This document shows, one piece after another, positions 4,939 through 7,924 of a stretch of 7,924 bases of DNA; position 1 is the stretch's first letter, and each line of letters opens with the position of its first letter. The translations under genes and the position numbers were made by a program. The notes below the pieces were generated by a model. It made no database searches. It was not told where the DNA came from and worked only from the letters and a program-made list of their open reading frames with translations. Source of the stretch: an uncultured bacterium (GTDB lineage Bacteria > Hydrogenedentota > Hydrogenedentia > Hydrogenedentales > JAEUWI01); contig CALAXS010000532.1 in NCBI GenBank assembly GCA_937895305.1, positions 1 through 7,924 on the forward strand, read 5' to 3'.

Positions 4939-6339
4939 ATGATGAAGCACCCCGACAAGAAGACCCCACACCCCCGTACCCCCTGGCACGGTGCCCTCTT
5001 TTTTCGTGTCATGTTTCTCTCGGTCGTCCTCCTTCTCTGTCTCCTGGGAGCCGTCGCTATCATCACCCGCTACTATGCCAACGAAGCAGCCGGGGCAGTG
5101 CAAGAGCGTGCCATTTCCATGGCGGGCACCATCACTGTGCGCTATGAGGAAGAGCCGAGTATCCCCCTGAACGACCTGGAGCAAGACCTCATTGAACTCT
5201 ATGCGGGGGAAGACATCGCCCTGTCTCCCCTGCCCGCAGACCAGTCCCCATTGCCGGGCCTGAAACAGGACGATGAAACACCACCCGTCTATGTGGAACG
5301 CGATAACAATGGCACACTCGTTCGTGTCACCCACATGGTTATCTCTCTGGGTGAACGTAACACCCTCCTCACGGTGCGTGTGCCCATACAACAGTCCACA
5401 GAAATATACCGCGCCTTCACCAACCGCTACATGATAGCCATCACCATCGTCTTCATCCTCGCGCTCCTCGGTATGATCTACATCATCACCACCCACCTGC
5501 GTCCCCTCAGCACCCTCTCCGAAACCTGTGCAGCCATCGCCTCAGGGAACCTCCAAACGGTAAGTACCAAAGGCGCCACAGGCGAAATCCTCGCCCTGGA
5601 AGAAAGCTTCAACCACATGGTGGATGCCCTCGCCGAAAAAGAATTGGTAAAAACCAAACTGCGTGAGGCCCAACGCCTCTCCGCACTGGGCAATCTTGCT
5701 GCTGGCGTGGCCCACGACGTTCGCAATCCCCTCAACGCTATCAAGCTCCTCTCCAGCCATGCGCTGGACAATGTGGAGGAAGGCTCCTCCGCAGCCAAAC
5801 CCCTCAGCACCATCTGCAAAGAAGTGGATCGCCTGGAAGACATCGTCAGCGGCTTCCTCTCCCTCGCGCGTGAAAAGGAACTGGTACCCGAGCCCAACAA
5901 GGTGGATGTCCTCCTGGGTGAATGCATTCACCTCATCGAAAAAGATGCGGAAGACCGGGGCATTGCATTTTCTGCGGAACTCCGCGCAGGTGACCTCACC
6001 CTCAATCTTGATCCCAAACAATGGAACCGCGCCATTCTTAACCTCCTCCTCAACGCGATGGAAGCCTGCGAAAGTAACGGGCGGGTTCGTATCTTTTCAC
6101 GGGTGTCTGACACGGTCTGCACCGTTGAAATTCGGGACAATGGTCCCGGCCTCGACAGCGAAAGCCTGGCCCGCATCTTTGAGCCGTACTACACCACCAA
6201 AGCCGGGGGTACTGGCCTCGGCCTCAGTATTACCCGGGGCATAGTAGAAGAACATGGTGGGCGCATCGAAATTTCCAGCACCCCTGGACAAGGCTGCCAG
6301 GTTCTCATTACCCTACCCTTGGAGAAAGTGAAGCTCTGA
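4939..6339 (+). CDS. Membrane sensor histidine kinase, NtrB/ZraS/AtoS class
   Basis: A 466-residue sensor kinase partnered with the downstream NtrC-type regulator. The order is a basic cytoplasmic tail; transmembrane helix 1 at about 19-42; a periplasmic sensor domain of about 120 residues (43-163) that I do not recognise; transmembrane helix 2 at about 164-184; a HAMP linker (about 185-237); a HisKA domain with GNLAAGVAHDVRNPLNAI and phospho-acceptor His259; and an HATPase domain with N box QWNRAILNLLLNAMEA (361-376), G1 DNGPGL (400-405), F box FEPYYTT (414-420) and G2 GGTGLGLS (423-430). All catalytic boxes are intact, and it is not a hybrid kinase. The AGGGAGG site at 4928-4934 overlaps the glycosylase stop. 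It is 4 nt from ATG 4939 and 7 nt from ATG 4942, so the true start may be one codon later. The signal sensed is unknown. Confidence 0.95.
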   Translation: MMKHPDKKTPHPRTPWHGALFFRVMFLSVVLLLCLLGAVAIITRYYANEAAGAVQERAISMAGTITVRYEEEPSIPLNDLEQDLIELYAGEDIALSPLPADQSPLPGLKQDDETPPVYVERDNNGTLVRVTHMVISLGERNTLLTVRVPIQQSTEIYRAFTNRYMIAITIVFILALLGMIYIITTHLRPLSTLSETCAAIASGNLQTVSTKGATGEILALEESFNHMVDALAEKELVKTKLREAQRLSALGNLAAGVAHDVRNPLNAIKLLSSHALDNVEEGSSAAKPLSTICKEVDRLEDIVSGFLSLAREKELVPEPNKVDVLLGECIHLIEKDAEDRGIAFSAELRAGDLTLNLDPKQWNRAILNLLLNAMEACESNGRVRIFSRVSDTVCTVEIRDNGPGLDSESLARIFEPYYTTKAGGTGLGLSITRGIVEEHGGRIEISSTPGQGCQVLITLPLEKVKL

Positions 6340-7694
6340 TGAAACCGCACATCCTCCTGACAGAAGATGATCAAACCCAACGTGAAATCATCTACGATAT
6401 TCTTACGACCTGTGGCCATCAGGTGACCCCGGCTGAATCCGCTGAGGCCGCACTGGATGCCCTGTCCAAGGATACCTATAACCTCGTCCTTACCGACATG
6501 AAGATGCCCGGTATGGATGGTTTGGGCCTCTTGCAGGAAGTTCAAAAACGCTATCCCCATCTGGATGTAGTCGTCATGACAGCACACGGCACCATCCGTA
6601 CCGCCGTAACTGCCATGCGGAGCGGCGCGGTCGATTATCTGGAAAAACCCTTCGACAAGGATGAACTTCTCCATGTCCTCGGACGTGCCCTCGAACGACG
6701 CACCCTCCTCCAGGAAAACGCATCGCTCCGCGCCCTCGTAGGAAAAAATACCGCGCTGGAAAATATAGTCGGTGAATGCCACGTTATGCAGGAAGTCTTT
6801 ACACGCACCGCCCGCGCGGCCCAGGTCGATGCCACAGTCCTTATACTCGGGGAATCAGGCACCGGGAAAGAACTCATCGCGCGGCACCTCCACTTTAACG
6901 GGCCCCGAAAAAACAAACCCTTCGTCACCGTGAACTGCGCCGCTATTCCCGACACACTCGTGGAGTCTGAGCTTTTTGGTCATGAAAAAGGGGCCTTTAC
7001 CGGTGCAGATGCAGCCCGGATCGGGAAGTTTGAAACAGCACACGGCGGCACCATATTCCTTGATGAAATCGGGGACATGCCCCTGGCCTCGCAGGCCAAG
7101 CTCCTCCGGGTATTACAGGATGGTGTCGTGGAGCGGGTCGGTAGTAACACAACCCGAAACGTGGATGTGCGTGTTGTGGTCGCCACCAACCGCGATCTCG
7201 AAACACGCATAGACGAAGGCAGTTTCCGGCAAGACCTCTACTATCGACTGGAAGTCTTCCCCATTCAACTCCCGCCTCTGCGCGAACGGCTGGAAGACCT
7301 CCCCCAGCTCATCGCCCACTTCCGAACCAAGATTGGAACCAAGCTCAAACAAACACTACCCGGCATCCACCCCGATGTGCTGGAAACTTTCCAGCGTTAT
7401 CCGTGGCACGGTAACGTACGTGAACTGGAAAATACCCTGGAACAATGCTACATCCTTCATAGTGGCGACACCCTCACCGTAGCAGACCTTCCCGCCAAGT
7501 TTACTACGCCCCAGCCCCAGACCGGCGGATTCGACTTGCCCCCCAACGGTCTGGTGCTGGAAGACCTGGAACAGGATCTCATCCGACAGGCCCTTGAACG
7601 CAGCAACGGTTCCATCAAAGATGCTGCGGTCCTGCTGGGTCTCACCTACAAGACCCTCCAGTATCGCTTGAAAAAGTACGATCTGGAGCGTTAG
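6339..7694 (+). CDS. Sigma-54-dependent response regulator, NtrC/ZraR/AtoC class
   Basis: A 451-residue transcriptional activator with three domains. The receiver (about 1-120) has acidic Asp10/Asp11, phospho-acceptor Asp53 in LTDMKMPGMDG, Thr81 and Lys103. The AAA+ sigma-54 interaction domain (about 140-370) has Walker A GESGTGKE (171-178), the sigma-54-contacting loop GAFTGA (218-223), Walker B GTIFLDEIGD (237-246), the arginine region FRQDLYYRL (296-304) and WHGNVREL (356-363). The C-terminal Fis-type helix-turn-helix lies at about 424-446, SIKDAAVLLGLTYKTLQYRL. Because GAFTGA and both Walker motifs are intact, it should open sigma-54 promoters using ATP. The start ATG overlaps the kinase stop (TGATG), so the two are translationally coupled. 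Family assignment is secure; the regulon is unknown, and no convincing sigma-54 promoter lies in this window. Length is normal for the class. Confidence 0.96.
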   Translation: MKPHILLTEDDQTQREIIYDILTTCGHQVTPAESAEAALDALSKDTYNLVLTDMKMPGMDGLGLLQEVQKRYPHLDVVVMTAHGTIRTAVTAMRSGAVDYLEKPFDKDELLHVLGRALERRTLLQENASLRALVGKNTALENIVGECHVMQEVFTRTARAAQVDATVLILGESGTGKELIARHLHFNGPRKNKPFVTVNCAAIPDTLVESELFGHEKGAFTGADAARIGKFETAHGGTIFLDEIGDMPLASQAKLLRVLQDGVVERVGSNTTRNVDVRVVVATNRDLETRIDEGSFRQDLYYRLEVFPIQLPPLRERLEDLPQLIAHFRTKIGTKLKQTLPGIHPDVLETFQRYPWHGNVRELENTLEQCYILHSGDTLTVADLPAKFTTPQPQTGGFDLPPNGLVLEDLEQDLIRQALERSNGSIKDAAVLLGLTYKTLQYRLKKYDLER

Positions 7695-7700
7695 AACACG

Positions 7701-7924
7701 TTAGTCTTCCTGCGAAGTGGTTTCCGCTGACCGGGCATAGCCATAGTGATCATAGGCCAGGTGGAAGACCTCTTCGATTTGCTCTTGCGTCAAGCCATGC
7801 AGGTCCGGTTGATAAGCATGCTGACTTACAAACTTCTTTGATGCTGCTTCCTGCGCATCCAGCTTCGCAAGGTAGGCTTCTGTAATGGGTATGTTTAACC
7901 GCGTATACAGCCCGGTAATGGTAT
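7701..7924 (-). CDS. Probable sulfotransferase, C-terminal fragment (5' end outside window)
   Basis: A minus-strand frame enters from the right edge and ends at TAA 7703-7701, giving the last 73 residues of a protein. The visible part contains LYTRLNIPITEAYLAKL, then QHAYQPDLHGLTQEQIEEVF, then YDHYGY near the end. This matches by eye the C-terminal pattern of bacterial PAPS-type sulfotransferases (Sulfotransfer_3 type): a short LGLP-T-E-like segment, then H-Y-DLHGLT-E-I---F and a closing aromatic Y--YGY. The catalytic PAPS-binding N-terminal region is outside the window, so activity cannot be judged. The gene is convergent with the response regulator; their stop codons are separated by 6 bp, which leaves no room for a terminator between them. 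Coding status is well supported by the open frame and composition; the family call is moderate. Confidence 0.6.
   Translation of the reverse strand, partial: TITGLYTRLNIPITEAYLAKLDAQEAASKKFVSQHAYQPDLHGLTQEQIEEVFHLAYDHYGYARSAETTSQED

Noticed and set aside
4982..4998. TGGCACGG on the plus strand as a -24 element
   Set aside because: There is no GC element at the right distance, and it lies a few codons inside the kinase gene.
5099..5113. Sigma-54-like promoter on the minus strand, TGGCACGCTCTTGCA
   Set aside because: The GG and GC elements are one base too close for a -24/-12 promoter. It also lies inside the kinase coding region and faces away from any gene start it could serve.
4579..5496. 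Minus-strand open frame of 305 codons antisense to the glycosylase and kinase genes
   Set aside because: It crosses two well-supported plus-strand genes with intact motifs and reads as Gly/Asp/Glu-rich sequence without a domain, typical of an antisense shadow in GC-rich coding DNA.
7685..7704. Direct repeat CGTTAG...CGTTAG at the convergent gene ends as a possible attachment site
   Set aside because: Six bases is too short, and no tRNA, integrase or element boundary is nearby.
7814..7826. 13-bp inverted match (AGTCAGCATGCTT) between the repeat array at 3948-3960 and the sulfotransferase end
   Set aside because: About one such 13-bp match is expected by chance in a window this size. Here it is read in frame as ordinary coding sequence (VSQHAY), and flanking bases do not match.

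Overview
The window reads as ordinary bacterial chromosome of moderate-to-high GC: dense genes, good Shine-Dalgarno sites, and no phage, plasmid, CRISPR, tRNA or rRNA signal. Gene content points to an environmental Gram-negative-type bacterium. It has a DUF1800/DUF1501 gene pair with a Tat signal, an NtrC-class two-component system, a GmhB-like HAD phosphatase and a sulfotransferase tail. DUF1800/DUF1501 pairs are frequent in the Planctomycetota/Verrucomicrobiota sphere, Hydrogenedentota, Acidobacteriota and some Gammaproteobacteria, so the phylum cannot be fixed from this stretch. The palindromic intergenic repeat at about 3947-4062 suggests a repeat-rich genome but does not decide the question.

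Layout. Positions 1-3921 are a leftward (minus-strand) block, read from right to left. It starts with a small unknown membrane protein (3921-3640), followed directly by a HAD phosphatase of the GmhB/HisB-N type (3639-3085). A 71-bp gap then holds a probable promoter with a perfect 14-bp palindrome. Next come DUF1800 (3013-1328) and Tat-exported DUF1501 (1294-56), and the block ends in a hairpin terminator at the window edge. Positions 3922-4158 form a divergent intergenic region mostly filled by an array of palindromes, including two AGA-loop hairpins. Positions 4159-7694 are a rightward operon: family-4 uracil-DNA glycosylase, membrane sensor histidine kinase, sigma-54-dependent response regulator. 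The last 224 bases hold the C-terminal end of a convergent gene, probably a sulfotransferase.

How the genes work together. The kinase and regulator overlap by one base and almost certainly form one phosphorelay acting on sigma-54 promoters. No convincing sigma-54 promoter is visible in this window, so its targets probably lie elsewhere. The glycosylase sits 9 bp upstream of the kinase and is probably co-transcribed, but a functional link is only inference. DUF1800 and DUF1501 form a two-gene unit with its own promoter; both families lack a known biochemical function. The 300-residue minus-strand and 361-residue plus-strand reading frames that run into the divergent region are artefacts at their N-termini. 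They read through the repeat array, and the true starts are at 3921 and 4159.

The points most worth following up are the hairpin array, the palindrome-bearing promoter of the DUF1800/DUF1501 pair, the HAD phosphatase that lacks the zinc-loop cysteines, and the pairing of a DNA repair enzyme with an NtrBC-like system. I saw nothing that amounts to a clearly new defence or mobile system.
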